A stretch of DNA of 49,967 bases from an uncultured Bacteroidales bacterium (GCA_903945175.1 CAJAUM010000053.1:1-49967); one strand, 5' to 3'. Positions 26,220 through 35,047 are shown, numbered from the stretch's first letter. Program-made: numbers and translations. Notes: generated by a model not told the origin, from the sequence alone.

Positions 26220-27419
26220 ATGATGAAAAAAATATTGTTGTACTGCTTCCTGATCTTTTCCTTAATCTCTTGTAAGAAAGAGCCACTGGCCGAGGAAGAT
26301 TGGATGGTCCTTGTCGGCGTTAACAAGGTTGAAACCATAGACAAGTATGAATTGGCCATAAGAACGAAACAAGACCCGAATGGGATCCTGTTCAAGGGTT
26401 TACCCAATAAGAAAATCAAGGTAGTTTCAATTAATTACTGGACCTTAGACCCTCAAGAACGACCGATCATTGCGTCAGGAGCAATTTTTTACCCTTCTGT
26501 TGATGCAGATTATGCGAGATTGGGAACTATTTTAGGGCTTCATTATACCCTTGGAGCAAATTACGAAGCTCCCTCTGTGAGGATGGGTGCAACCGAAGGT
26601 CTTTTTTCACTATTCGGCTATTGTGTTGTGGTACCGGATTATATTGGTTATGGCGCCACATCCGATTCGATTCATCCCTATTATTGTGTTGAAAATACCG
26701 GCCAGGTTTCTGCCGACATGCTTTTGGCTGCAAAAGAATACTTTGGTTCGATCAGCAGAAAAATATCTCACAAAATCACTGTCCTGGGCTATTCCCAGGG
26801 CGGCCAGGCCTCCCTCTGTTTTCTCAAATTTGTAGAGACGCAAGAACTTTATAAGGATGCCTTTGTGATAGACCAGGTATTTGCCGGTGGTGGCGCCTAT
26901 GATTTAGTGAAATCGTATGACGAATTTGTTCTTAAGAACTACAGCAGCCAGCCGGTCACAATCCCTTTGTTGGTGCTGGGTCTCGATTATGGGGATAATT
27001 TACAATTAGATATTAAGCAATGTTTTAAAGAACCTCTTTTATCCCACTATAAGGATTGGGTGCTTTCAAAGAAGTACACGACCGACGAGGTTTCGGCCAT
27101 GCTGGATACAAAACTCACCAATGTCATGGCCGATTCAATGTACAAGAAGAATAACCCCAATACCAAGAAGTTCCTCGCGGCATTGGCAAAAAACAGTTTA
27201 ATTATAAACGGAAAAACAACAGGATGGGCACCAAAGGCGAAGGTAACCCTCTTGCATGGGACGGACGACACCATCGTGCCCTACGCGAATACAAAAAGCG
27301 CCTATGAGGCGTTTTTGGCGGCAGGCTGTAATATTACCCTTCATGATCTTAAAGGCAAGGACCATAAAGATGGCGGCCCGGGTTTTTATTCCTATTGTAT
27401 TCTTAAATTAATGATTTAG
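26220..27419 (+). CDS. Alpha/beta-hydrolase lipoprotein (secretory-lipase-like)
   Basis: A 399-residue lipoprotein with lipobox LISC (C18). It has an alpha/beta-hydrolase fold with nucleophile S192 in LGYSQGGQ, an acidic residue near D349/D350 (HGTDDTIVP) and H382 (GKDHKDGG), a complete Ser-Asp-His triad. The pattern VVVPDYIGYG ... Y...Q.S.D.L.A matches secretory lipase (LIP) / acyl-esterase relatives. It likely hydrolyses an ester substrate at the cell envelope; the substrate is unknown. The start is ATG ATG at 26220/26223. It is followed after two bases by the next frame, so it belongs to the 25556-27964 operon. Confidence 0.82.
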   Translation: MMKKILLYCFLIFSLISCKKEPLAEEDWMVLVGVNKVETIDKYELAIRTKQDPNGILFKGLPNKKIKVVSINYWTLDPQERPIIASGAIFYPSVDADYARLGTILGLHYTLGANYEAPSVRMGATEGLFSLFGYCVVVPDYIGYGATSDSIHPYYCVENTGQVSADMLLAAKEYFGSISRKISHKITVLGYSQGGQASLCFLKFVETQELYKDAFVIDQVFAGGGAYDLVKSYDEFVLKNYSSQPVTIPLLVLGLDYGDNLQLDIKQCFKEPLLSHYKDWVLSKKYTTDEVSAMLDTKLTNVMADSMYKKNNPNTKKFLAALAKNSLIINGKTTGWAPKAKVTLLHGTDDTIVPYANTKSAYEAFLAAGCNITLHDLKGKDHKDGGPGFYSYCILKLMI

Positions 27420-27430
27420 CTATGCTCACG

Positions 27431-27964
27431 ATGAAGACCAGGATCATCCTTTTTATTTTATTGTTGACCTCGACGGCACTCAGTGCCCAGGATTCGACGG
27501 TACTCAGTCCCAAGGCTAAAAAGTCATATGCAATACACAACAAAGGATATTTCTTCGACGTGGGGGTCTCGGCCGGAGCATCATTCCCCAAAGGCGTTTC
27601 CCCAAAGGCGATCCTTGAAGTGTATACGACACACGGATATCAGTTTTCCAATACCTTTTCATTGGGTTTGGGGGTTTCAACCTACAATACGGAAAGCATA
27701 ATCGCCTACTTACAATTAAGATTTAATTTGCGCAAAATAAAGGAAACCCGGACCAGTTATCCCTATATCAGCCTGAAAGCGGGTTATTCATGGAGTACAT
27801 GGACCGGAGACACCTGGGGAGATGACAAAGGGCCGTGGGAAGAGCTTAAACTCGGCTGGTGTTTTTATACGAAAGAGGCAAATTTAAGGTGGAGTGTCTA
27901 TGCTGCGCCCAGTTTGTATCAATTCTCCTTTATTCCAAAGATCGGACTGGCTTTTGAGTTTTAG
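27431..27964 (+). CDS. Small exported beta-rich protein, unknown function
   Basis: A 177-residue protein from ATG 27431, chosen because it opens the signal peptide MKTRIILFILLLTSTALSAQ; an ATG at 27422 adds three residues. After the signal it has repeated amphipathic strands (FFDVGVSAGASF, FSLGLGVSTYN, YISLKAGYSWS) and ends in IGLAFEF, which suggests a small outer-membrane barrel. It is co-directional and nearly abutting with the lipase-like gene, so they may act together. Its last four bases overlap the convergent STAS-like gene. Confidence 0.68.
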   Translation: MKTRIILFILLLTSTALSAQDSTVLSPKAKKSYAIHNKGYFFDVGVSAGASFPKGVSPKAILEVYTTHGYQFSNTFSLGLGVSTYNTESIIAYLQLRFNLRKIKETRTSYPYISLKAGYSWSTWTGDTWGDDKGPWEELKLGWCFYTKEANLRWSVYAAPSLYQFSFIPKIGLAFEF

Positions 27965-28332
27965 CGCTCTAAAAGCCATTGTTCCGCAGATTCCTGACTT
28001 GTGAACATCCCCGTGATATAATTTGAAGGATGCTGTCTTTTGTCTGCCATCTCTGATATGGCGGTCTCTTTTGGCCTCAAATGAACGCGGGCAATTACCA
28101 CCGATTCAAAAAGGGTGCATAAATCCGAAATCCACTGGTCTATTTTCAGGAATTCAACTGGTCTGAATGAATAATTGGCTTTAACTCCATTGACAATCAA
28201 TTTCAACTTACGCGATGAGATTTTCCCCGGAGTCAATGTACGTGTCCATTCAATGTATTCATCCACGGTGACTGTGCCCGTCATAACAATCGCCACTATT
28301 CCGGTTTGCTTATCGTAGGATTCTGTAATCAT
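27961..28332 (-). CDS. STAS/SpoIIAA-like small protein
   Basis: A 123-residue cytoplasmic protein without signal. MITESYDKQTGIVAIVMTG followed by TVDEYIEWTRTL resembles the SpoIIAA-like (STAS-fold) family of small proteins, which often occur alone in environmental bacteria. Function unknown. It is monocistronic with a strong predicted promoter (28351-28380), and its stop overlaps that of the convergent gene at 27964. Confidence 0.55.
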   Translation of the reverse strand: MITESYDKQTGIVAIVMTGTVTVDEYIEWTRTLTPGKISSRKLKLIVNGVKANYSFRPVEFLKIDQWISDLCTLFESVVIARVHLRPKETAISEMADKRQHPSNYITGMFTSQESAEQWLLER

Positions 28333-28350
28333 TTGGATTTACATTCCCTG

Positions 28351-28380
28351 CAAAGATAAATATGTTAGGGCAATAACCAA
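28351..28380 (-). promoter_or_regulatory. Predicted promoter of the STAS-like gene
   Basis: Minus strand: TTG (28380-28378), 19 bases, TATCTTTG (28358-28351). The ATG is at 28332. Confidence 0.7.
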
Positions 28381-28392
28381 ACATTTGACCAT

Positions 28393-29295
28393 TTATTTGA
28401 ATTCTTTCGGCTTCACTACGGTAAATATCCTGGAAATATTGAATCCCAGGAAGATATTTCCATTAAACCAGGTGCCTGCCGTTTCCGTAACAATGGATTC
28501 CATGTTTTCGCCCATGGAATTTGTCAGGAAGATCTGGAAGACATGGCCGCCTGTTTCAATATCAACGCCAGTGGAAAAGGAGCTGTAGGCAGGCCTCGAT
28601 TTAATTTGACCCGGGAAAAGGTAATAGTATTCAGCATTGACCGAAACGCGCTGGCTGATCTTAAAGCGCCCGCCTCCGCCCAGCGAAAAGATGTTGTTGT
28701 GGTCCTCGGCCGTAGGCACAAGGTTTACATGGACATAGGTGGGGGCGATCTGAAATGAAAACCGCTCTCCGAATTTCCGGGCAATGATCACCTGGGAAGC
28801 ATAGGATATTCTGGAGGAAAGATAATTTTTACGGGTCTGATCCTCCCACCTGGTGGTGTAAATGGCGGTACTTGCTAAAAGCGTCATGGTAAGCGGCATG
28901 CGCTTTGCCCCTGTGCTTTGCCTTAAAACCTTGACTTTTAAAAATCCATCCCAGGTATTTCTCAGGGTATTTAAACCTACCCCCAATCCGAGCCAGTCGG
29001 TTACGCCGTATTCCAGGCCCAAACGGATGGTGGCCTGTTTCAGACCAAACAGGTTCTCATAGCCTGTGTTGAGCGCCCCGAAATGATGGGTGATCAAAAA
29101 CAACAGATTTCCCTTCGGCGGGTTCTCCGATGAATGTCCGATCACCACCCTGGTCGTTTTAAAGGTGGCCGAAACATAATCGATGGCTGGCTTTTCATCT
29201 TTGTTCAGCATGTTCATCAGATCATCCTGTGCCGTTGCCGTTGCAGAGATCATCATGCCTGTAATTGCGAGTAATATAAATATCCTGTTCTTCAT
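28393..29295 (-). CDS. DUF5777-family outer-membrane beta-barrel protein
   Basis: A 300-residue protein from ATG 29295, chosen because it opens the signal peptide MKNRIFILLAITGMMISATATAQ and lies one base after the yceI stop; the longer frame from 29325 overlaps yceI. The sequence FKTTRVVIGHSSENPPKGNLLFLITHHFG, split by a short turn, and LGLEYGVTDWLGLGVGL are as I recall from DUF5777 proteins. The strand pattern predicts a beta-barrel. It is the last gene of an operon with two heme lipoproteins and a YceI protein, which points to an envelope redox or lipid role, as yet undefined. Confidence 0.8.
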   Translation of the reverse strand: MKNRIFILLAITGMMISATATAQDDLMNMLNKDEKPAIDYVSATFKTTRVVIGHSSENPPKGNLLFLITHHFGALNTGYENLFGLKQATIRLGLEYGVTDWLGLGVGLNTLRNTWDGFLKVKVLRQSTGAKRMPLTMTLLASTAIYTTRWEDQTRKNYLSSRISYASQVIIARKFGERFSFQIAPTYVHVNLVPTAEDHNNIFSLGGGGRFKISQRVSVNAEYYYLFPGQIKSRPAYSSFSTGVDIETGGHVFQIFLTNSMGENMESIVTETAGTWFNGNIFLGFNISRIFTVVKPKEFK

Positions 29296-29296
29296 G

Positions 29297-29851
29297 TTAC
29301 ATGGTTGCTTTCTCCAAAGTAACATCCACCGTGATTTCGATGCTTTTGGAAATGTTTAAGATAACCGCGCCCGGAATGGAGATATTAAAATCCTCGAGCA
29401 ATACATTGAATCTGCTTTTGCCGATCAGCTTTCCCTCCTTTACCTCAAAGGAGCCCTTCTCGCTGATCTCTTTGGTGATGCCATGTATGGTGAGTTTTCC
29501 GGTAACATTTGCGTAATACAGGCCATCCTTCCCCAAATTGATCTCTCTGACATTGACCACCTTTCCGAGAAATGTGGCATTCGGGTATTTCTCCGATTCC
29601 ACATAGTTTTCGTTGAAATGCTCCTGCATCAGAGCCTTTTCGAATGCAAAGGATTTCATCGGCACTTTGAATACAAAATCCCCGGTGGTCATATCCACAA
29701 TGCTGCTGACAACATGACTGTATGCCTCGATTTTCTCCATCCGGGAATCAGAATAGAATTTGATATTCCCGCTTTTGGTCATGTATCTCTGGGCCTCTGC
29801 CGAACATGCATAGAGCAACAAACCGGCAATAAACAAGGTAACGGTTTTCAT
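29297..29851 (-). CDS. YceI-family periplasmic protein
   Basis: A 184-residue protein with a signal peptide (1-20, CSAEA) and the YceI lipocalin-like domain: GNIKFYSDSRMEKIEA, F.VPMKSFAFEKALM..HF...Y.ESEKYP, ATFLGKV and GKLTIHGITKEI are all characteristic. YceI proteins bind polyisoprenoid or similar lipids; some are linked to quinone-based electron transfer. The gene sits between a heme lipoprotein (32 bases upstream) and the DUF5777 barrel (one base downstream), in one transcript. The ligand cannot be read from the sequence. Confidence 0.9.
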   Translation of the reverse strand: MKTVTLFIAGLLLYACSAEAQRYMTKSGNIKFYSDSRMEKIEAYSHVVSSIVDMTTGDFVFKVPMKSFAFEKALMQEHFNENYVESEKYPNATFLGKVVNVREINLGKDGLYYANVTGKLTIHGITKEISEKGSFEVKEGKLIGKSRFNVLLEDFNISIPGAVILNISKSIEITVDVTLEKATM

Positions 29852-29883
29852 TTCACTTCAGTTGATTTGACATATTCAACGGT

Positions 29884-30258
29884 TCAATTGTTCGGTGATC
29901 CTGCATTGATCCATTTTTTAATTTTACCTAAGTCGCAGGAGGATAATTTGCTGCCCTCATTTGGCATGGGTACAAAACCAGGTTCCGCATTCACGCCTCC
30001 CCAGAGTTTTCCGTTCTTTGCGACAATACTCAGGCCATCATAGCTATCGGTTACCACATTGCCGGAGGCCACAATGGTTGAGTGGCACTTGTTGCAGCTG
30101 GATTCCATGATCGGGGCAATCGTTTGGGCATAGGTCACACTGCTGCTGTCGCATCCTGCTGAAAATGGATAGAGGTCATATTCATTGTCGTTGTAACATC
30201 CGGGGATGATAAACAATGCGATGATTAGCAATAACGGGCCGGCAACTAATTTTTTCAT
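29884..30258 (-). CDS. Heme-binding lipoprotein (single CXXCH)
   Basis: A 124-residue lipoprotein. The ATG at 30258 opens MKKLVAGPLLLIIALFIIPGC, with lipobox IPGC; an upstream extension to 30282 overlaps the preceding gene. One c-type heme motif, CNKCH, follows ETIAPI-like sequence (QTIAPIMESSC), and a possible distal methionine lies in FVPMPNEGSKLSSCDL. The C-terminal half (GKIKKWINAGSP) is a near copy of the end of the upstream gene's protein, so the two are paralogous. It is likely anchored in the envelope and transfers electrons. Confidence 0.8.
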   Translation of the reverse strand: MKKLVAGPLLLIIALFIIPGCYNDNEYDLYPFSAGCDSSSVTYAQTIAPIMESSCNKCHSTIVASGNVVTDSYDGLSIVAKNGKLWGGVNAEPGFVPMPNEGSKLSSCDLGKIKKWINAGSPNN

Positions 30259-30268
30259 GAAAACAAGA

Positions 30269-30961
30269 TTAGGGGGTACCAATATTTATCCATTTTTGAA
30301 AAAGCGCTATTTCACAGGAGGACAATTTTCCTCCTCCCTGTGGCATGGCGGTATAACCAGATTCCTGACGAATGGACCCCATCAGGCGGTTGCTATTTGC
30401 ACAGGCCACCACCTCTTCGTAGGTCTCAAGACTGAGTCCGCTGGCAGGTTTTGACCCTCCGTGACAGCCAATACACCAGGCCTGGATGATCGGGTTGATG
30501 GACATGGTATAGGTGACGTTGACTGAATCACATCCAACGGAATCGCAGCGGTTATTGTATCCTCCCTGTTTTATCCACCAGTAGACAATGCTCTTCTGCT
30601 CAAGTGAAAAGGGTGAACCGGGAGGCATCCTGCCATCGGAATTGCTGAAAAGGACAATGTAAAGTTTGCTTGACTGCGGATCAAACGGATTTACCAGTTT
30701 GCTGATATCTGCATAATTCTCCAGGACACAGTTCCCCTTGTGTGATGATGCATCATGGCATCCGGTTTTAGCACAGCCGGTCAGGATTATGGGGAACACC
30801 GAATTCTGAAAATAGATGGTGTCGTGCGAACATTTGAACTCTGTACCAGGAGGTGGCGGCTTGGGGGGTTCAACCGATAAATCCGCATTGTGATGGCAGG
30901 AAAAAGATATTATCAGCAAGGCTGCGAATGGGAGCAGCAGTTTCATATGTATGCATTTCAT
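30269..30961 (-). CDS. Heme-binding lipoprotein with two cytochrome-like modules
   Basis: About 230 residues. The start at 30961 follows a promoter box at 30984-30977; an ATG at 30946 is equally possible, while an extension to 31000 would place the promoter inside the gene. The lipobox is ISFSC. Two modules are present: the first has CAKTGCH (a CX4CH motif, not CXXCH) and DGRMPPGSPF, the second has CIGCH (CXXCH) and YTAMPQGGGKLSSCEI. The methionines after each heme site are likely axial ligands. First gene of the heme-lipoprotein/YceI/DUF5777 operon. Confidence 0.8.
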   Translation of the reverse strand: MKCIHMKLLLPFAALLIISFSCHHNADLSVEPPKPPPPGTEFKCSHDTIYFQNSVFPIILTGCAKTGCHDASSHKGNCVLENYADISKLVNPFDPQSSKLYIVLFSNSDGRMPPGSPFSLEQKSIVYWWIKQGGYNNRCDSVGCDSVNVTYTMSINPIIQAWCIGCHGGSKPASGLSLETYEEVVACANSNRLMGSIRQESGYTAMPQGGGKLSSCEIALFQKWINIGTP

Positions 30962-30976
30962 TGAGCCCGTTTTTTT

Positions 30977-30984
30977 CAAAGGTA
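30977..30984 (-). promoter_or_regulatory. Predicted -7 box of the heme-lipoprotein operon
   Basis: Minus strand TACCTTTG (30984-30977), 16 bases before the ATG at 30961. No TTG is seen at the usual distance. Confidence 0.55.
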
Positions 30985-31040
30985 GATGATTTGACAACAT
31001 TTTCGAACGGATTGCAGAAAGAATGATATTTGGGAGATAA

Positions 31041-31078
31041 AAAAAAAGGCCTTCTCGAAATTAAGAGAAAGCCTTTTA
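31041..31078 (-). terminator. Intrinsic terminator after the LruC-domain gene
   Basis: The 13-base arms 31044-31056 and 31065-31077 pair with one mismatch around GAAATTAA. On the minus strand the hairpin is followed by a long T-run. Confidence 0.85.
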
Positions 31079-31096
31079 GAGATCATTCAACCTATT

Positions 31097-32512
31097 CTAA
31101 TAAATTTTCGCATCATCACGATAACCGGCTCCGGTATTCGAATACCAATCTTTAAAATTGGCGCCACTGCTTTCAACCCAAGCACCGAAGTGAAGGTAGG
31201 TCTGGCTGATGTCCATGTGTTCAGCAGGGTAATCAAATGCTCCATAAATATCGAGCGCCCAGGGCAAATTTGTTTTCGATTTATAGTATTTCCCGGTTTG
31301 TGTGTCATCATCTCCGGTTCCGAACAGGGATTGATCGGCGAGGTCGGTCGGCAAATAGTTGGGCAGGTGAATTTCGCGTCCCCTTTGTCCATTGGCCACG
31401 AGAAATGGGTTCCACTGGGCAATATTCAAATTACTCACCGTGATCGTTCCGGCAGCTCCGGCCACGCCGTTTTTCATAAATTCAAGATAGATGTCGAACT
31501 GCACATCAGGAACAGGAGGGACACCCTTTTCGGTATTCCATTCATTCATGTACTGGTGTGATTTGTCAAACACAATGATGGTGGCTTTGGTGGGATTGCC
31601 TGTTTCGGTTCCATTGTCTGAGATCGTATAGCCGCTTTGGTTACCCGCGCCGGTTACTGCACGGATTGAACCCGGGTTCACGGCCGGAAGCTGATAGCCA
31701 AATCCGTTTTCCATTCCCGCTCCGTTGGCGCGAAGCAGCATGGTGTTAAATATTTCAACCACATTGTGCTGTGCATTTGAAACAATTTTAAACTTATAGC
31801 CCATTACAAGGTCGTTAAGGTCATAGTCGCCATAGGCAGGCCAGTTATCTTCAAAAGCGACCGTGCCAAAACCTGTTGCGGGATAATAGTTATTGTAAGC
31901 ACGATACTTATCATTCGGATATTCATCCTGCGTATCAGGAACACCGTCGCCGTCAGCATCAATAATTGCAGCCATGGGTTCGCAATCATGGGATGGGTCA
32001 GAGGCGTTGGTACCCGGAATAACTATATTATCCAGTTGCCCTCTCGAATTACCATCGTTACCCGTCCATTCCCATCTGATTTTGCGAATGCCTGTGACAT
32101 TATTGGCAATAGAGGCGTGGTTGGCATTGCCATTTGTATAGGTGAATTCCAATATTTTTGACTTGCTGTCATCTTCTTTAACAAGATATACTGTCAATTT
32201 TCTTGTTCCATTTTTTGATGGAACAGCATGGTCAAATTCAATATTTCCTGCTGCCAGATTGGTCCAGGGGCTTTCAAGTCTGCAAATATTTTTTTCGCCA
32301 AGATTCTGCGTTTGACATACTTTTGATCCGGTAAAACCACCGCCTACTACATTCGTATTGAAATATTCATACTCATTGTTCATTCCGATACCCCAGCACA
32401 CATTGGAATAATACTTCCAACCACCAGCATTTTCAAAATCGTTGGTCACGGTCTGTGTGAAACCGGTCAGGCTTAAAAGGGTTAAAAAGGTAATCACGAA
32501 TATCTTTTTCAT
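31097..32512 (-). CDS. LruC-domain-containing exported protein
   Basis: A 471-residue exported protein with a signal peptide (1-19, GFTQ). Residues about 20-165 form a beta-rich carbohydrate-binding-like module (FENAGGWKYYSNVCWG ... GQLDNIVI). A calcium-loop motif DADGDGVPDTQDEYPND (about 180-196) introduces the LruC domain (about 197-471), recognised from FGTVAFEDNWPAYGDYDLNDLV and NGREIHLPNY-type sequence (RGREIHLPNYLPTDLA). LruC proteins are surface proteins of Bacteroidota of unknown role. The gene follows a small lipoprotein gene by 32 bases and has a strong terminator. Confidence 0.85.
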   Translation of the reverse strand: MKKIFVITFLTLLSLTGFTQTVTNDFENAGGWKYYSNVCWGIGMNNEYEYFNTNVVGGGFTGSKVCQTQNLGEKNICRLESPWTNLAAGNIEFDHAVPSKNGTRKLTVYLVKEDDSKSKILEFTYTNGNANHASIANNVTGIRKIRWEWTGNDGNSRGQLDNIVIPGTNASDPSHDCEPMAAIIDADGDGVPDTQDEYPNDKYRAYNNYYPATGFGTVAFEDNWPAYGDYDLNDLVMGYKFKIVSNAQHNVVEIFNTMLLRANGAGMENGFGYQLPAVNPGSIRAVTGAGNQSGYTISDNGTETGNPTKATIIVFDKSHQYMNEWNTEKGVPPVPDVQFDIYLEFMKNGVAGAAGTITVSNLNIAQWNPFLVANGQRGREIHLPNYLPTDLADQSLFGTGDDDTQTGKYYKSKTNLPWALDIYGAFDYPAEHMDISQTYLHFGAWVESSGANFKDWYSNTGAGYRDDAKIY

Positions 32513-32544
32513 AATTTTTTCAGGTTTTTTATTTTTCAGTAATA

Positions 32545-32955
32545 TTATTCAGTAATGTAATCATAGGTGAGACTGCTGGAGGTTATTTCAACCGTTTTTG
32601 TCTTGCTGCCATAGTTGAATACCAGGGTCGTTTCTGTTGATGGAACGGCAAATTTTATTGTATAATCCTGGTTCATGGTTAACAGGTCTTTGTAATAGGT
32701 AACTCCTGCCGATGAATTAACGTAAAAGGTATTGTTTATGGCTGGGTTTACCTCCTTCAGGCCTATCACGTTCAAGGTGATTTCACGGGAAGTTTTCCAG
32801 TCAAAATCAGCCGCAACCTTCAGTTCGGTAGTTGTCCCGGCTGTTGTATCAGGTGCGGGAGGAACATCCTTCTGGCATGAGGAGAGAGAAAAGGTGATAA
32901 AAAGTAATCCGAAGCCAATCAGCTTTATAGATTTCAGTGAGGTCATGTTTTTCAT
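32545..32955 (-). CDS. Small lipoprotein, partner of the LruC protein
   Basis: A 136-residue lipoprotein. The ATG at 32955 (MKNMTS) is preferred over 32967 because the latter lies only about seven bases after the predicted transcription start. The lipobox is LSSC followed by QKD. The central FDWKTSREITLNVIGLKEV strand block resembles the N-terminal module that precedes the LruC domain in many Bacteroides proteins, so the two neighbouring genes may be a split version of one such protein. No catalytic motif is visible. Confidence 0.65.
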   Translation of the reverse strand: MKNMTSLKSIKLIGFGLLFITFSLSSCQKDVPPAPDTTAGTTTELKVAADFDWKTSREITLNVIGLKEVNPAINNTFYVNSSAGVTYYKDLLTMNQDYTIKFAVPSTETTLVFNYGSKTKTVEITSSSLTYDYITE

Positions 32956-32980
32956 ATTTATTTGCATTATTAATTTTCTG

Positions 32981-32988
32981 CAAACTTA
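32981..32988 (-). promoter_or_regulatory. Predicted -7 box of the lipoprotein-LruC operon
   Basis: Minus strand TAAGTTTG (32988-32981), 26 bases before the ATG at 32955. Confidence 0.5.
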
Positions 32989-33085
32989 CATGCATTAAAA
33001 ACCTCAGGAAAGCGGAAATTAGTAAGTGAAGCCTTATTCAGGCGAATTGTAGGCAGATTTCTTTGGATTGTGATAGCGATCTCTA

Positions 33086-34138
33086 TCAGATCTTGACAAT
33101 CTTGCTTATGACGACCTTTTTATCAAAGGTGAAGCGGAGATAATAGACACCGGGTGTTAGTCCTGCTACTGTTCCATCAAGGTCACCGGTATGCAATCCT
33201 TCAGCCTGAACCTGGTTCTTCACCAGCTGCAGCCTGTTCTTGCCTGTCATATCATATAATCCAATGGAGACCGGAATCTGTTTTCTCAGGAAATAGTGAT
33301 AGGAGATTTTTTCGCTGAATGGATTTGGGTAGAGGATCACGGCAATATCCGATTTGTCTTCCTGGATTTGCGGGTCATCATTGCCAGCAACGGTGCCGGT
33401 TTCTTTAAGCTGATCGAGGTTTACCGATGCGGTGTTGGTTACCGTTGGAATCTGTCCGCCCGATTGATATGAAAGCGTGGAGATGCTCAGCACAGGATAC
33501 CGCATCCCCTGGGCATACCATAAATATTTTACGGAAGTTGATTCGATGGAACCACACATGTTGCGATCCAATCCATCCCGGGTGATTTTAACACGAAGCA
33601 CATTTTTTATCACACGGTCAGGCATGATCAAGGTGCCGAATGCATCGGCCACCACAGTGTAGTCTCCGCTGACATCAATCCGGGTGGTTTTCTGAAAAAA
33701 GGCAACCCCGGTATAGGTATCCTTAAACTGTTCACCAAATGAAAGGGGATATTTCATTTTTACGACCGGATCGGAGTAGGTCAGGGTCATATCCTTTTCT
33801 GTGTTGATATATCCTTTCTCTTCAAATCCCTGTTCGGTGAAATTAAAGAAGTACGCATATCCGCCTTCATTGAGCAATAAATTATAATCACCAACGCCTG
33901 AAAGCTCTTTTGAAGACACAGACTCGATGATGCTGACAGGGTTTTTGCCATTGTACTGAATCTTTGAGAAATCCCAAATCTGATTTGCCCCGGCATTACC
34001 CGGATCGACATAGTTGATTTCGCGATAGGTGTTTACATCGCCGCTTAACAGGGCATTGCTTTTGTAAGTGAGGGCTGTTTGTGCAAACAAACCCATCGAC
34101 AATAGCATTATTGATGTTAGGATAATTATATTTCTCAT
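33086..34138 (-). CDS. T9SS-exported protein of unknown function
   Basis: A 350-residue protein. The ATG at 34138 opens the signal peptide [20 protein letters not shown]; the frame extends to 34318 but that extension runs across the promoter box at 34162-34155 and into the endonuclease IV gene. The mature part (about 20-255) is beta-rich with no family I recognise ([20 protein letters not shown]). The C-terminus is a T9SS type A domain (about 275-350, [10 protein letters not shown] ... [12 protein letters not shown]). Similar proteins with this N-terminal block are common as solitary genes in Bacteroidota. A short hairpin TGATAG/CTATCA overlaps its stop codon. Confidence 0.8.
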   Translation of the reverse strand: MRNIIILTSIMLLSMGLFAQTALTYKSNALLSGDVNTYREINYVDPGNAGANQIWDFSKIQYNGKNPVSIIESVSSKELSGVGDYNLLLNEGGYAYFFNFTEQGFEEKGYINTEKDMTLTYSDPVVKMKYPLSFGEQFKDTYTGVAFFQKTTRIDVSGDYTVVADAFGTLIMPDRVIKNVLRVKITRDGLDRNMCGSIESTSVKYLWYAQGMRYPVLSISTLSYQSGGQIPTVTNTASVNLDQLKETGTVAGNDDPQIQEDKSDIAVILYPNPFSEKISYHYFLRKQIPVSIGLYDMTGKNRLQLVKNQVQAEGLHTGDLDGTVAGLTPGVYYLRFTFDKKVVISKIVKI

Positions 34139-34154
34139 AGTCTGTTTTTTTTTA

Positions 34155-34162
34155 CAAATATA
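34155..34162 (-). promoter_or_regulatory. Predicted -7 box of the T9SS protein gene
   Basis: Minus strand TATATTTG (34162-34155), 16 bases before the ATG at 34138. A near-match TATCTTTA (34175-34182) on the plus strand may serve the divergent nfo gene. Confidence 0.5.
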
Positions 34163-34210
34163 CTTCAAAAACAATATCTTTATACCGAAAAAAATGATCA
34201 ATCTTACCAT

Positions 34211-35047
34211 ATGAAATATATTGGAGCCCACGTAAGCGCTTCCGGAGGAGTGGAAAATGCCCCGCTCAATGCGCATGAACTTGGTGCAAAAGCGTTCGCC
34301 CTGTTCACCCGGAATCAACGCCAGTGGAAATCATCACCCCTTACTGCCAACAGCATACGGCAATTCAGGGAGAATTGTGAAACATACGGTTTTAAACCTG
34401 CGCATATCCTGCCGCACGACAGTTACCTGATCAACCTGGGACATCCCGAACAGGAGGGTCTTGACAAATCGCGTGAAGCATTCCTCGACGAGATGAGCCG
34501 CTGCGAGCAACTGGGGCTCGACCGGCTTAATTTCCACCCCGGAGGATCGCTGGCAAAGATCGGCGATGAAGAATGCCTCCTGCGAATCGCCGAATCAATC
34601 AATATCACCCTTGATAAAACCCATGGTGTAATCGCTGTCATCGAGAATACGGCAGGTCAAGGATCGAACCTGGGCTTTAAATTTGAACAAATCGGGTTCA
34701 TCATTGATCATGTGAAGGATAAAAGCCGCGTGGGGGTTTGCATCGACACATGCCATTCGTTTGCTGCCGGGTACGACCTCACATCGGATGAAGCATTTAC
34801 AGCCACCTTCAGAAATTTCGAAACAGCGGTTGGGTTTCAGTTTCTGAAGGGGATGCACATCAACGATTCGAAGAAGGGGCTGGGAAGCCGCGTCGACCGG
34901 CACGAAAGCCTTGGCAAGGGGACGCTGGGGCTGGAGGTTTTCAAGCGGCTGATGCACGACCCAAGGTTCGATGACATCCCACTCATCCTTGAAACGCCCG
35001 ATGATACGATCTGGAAGGAGGAAATTCAGCTTTTATACAGTTTGTAA
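34211..35047 (+). CDS. nfo: Endonuclease IV (AP endonuclease)
   Basis: A 278-residue enzyme that cuts DNA at abasic sites in base excision repair. All nine metal ligands of the Escherichia coli enzyme are present at the same numbers: H69, H109, E145, D179, H182, H216, D229, H231 and E261. The blocks [38 protein letters not shown] and LETP are diagnostic. The stop overlaps the convergent SDR gene by 15 bases (35033-35047). It is a single-gene unit, divergent from the T9SS gene. Confidence 0.97.
   Translation: MKYIGAHVSASGGVENAPLNAHELGAKAFALFTRNQRQWKSSPLTANSIRQFRENCETYGFKPAHILPHDSYLINLGHPEQEGLDKSREAFLDEMSRCEQLGLDRLNFHPGGSLAKIGDEECLLRIAESINITLDKTHGVIAVIENTAGQGSNLGFKFEQIGFIIDHVKDKSRVGVCIDTCHSFAAGYDLTSDEAFTATFRNFETAVGFQFLKGMHINDSKKGLGSRVDRHESLGKGTLGLEVFKRLMHDPRFDDIPLILETPDDTIWKEEIQLLYSL

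Noticed and set aside
29483-30043. A 186-codon plus-strand frame across yceI and the heme lipoprotein
   Set aside because: Overlaps two supported genes on the other strand and has no family resemblance.
33071-33088. Hairpin TGATAG/CTATCA at the stop of the T9SS gene as a terminator
   Set aside because: Short stem and no T-run on the transcribed strand.
34139-34318. N-terminal extension of the T9SS protein at 33086
   Set aside because: It crosses a predicted promoter and overlaps the nfo start; the signal peptide begins at 34138.
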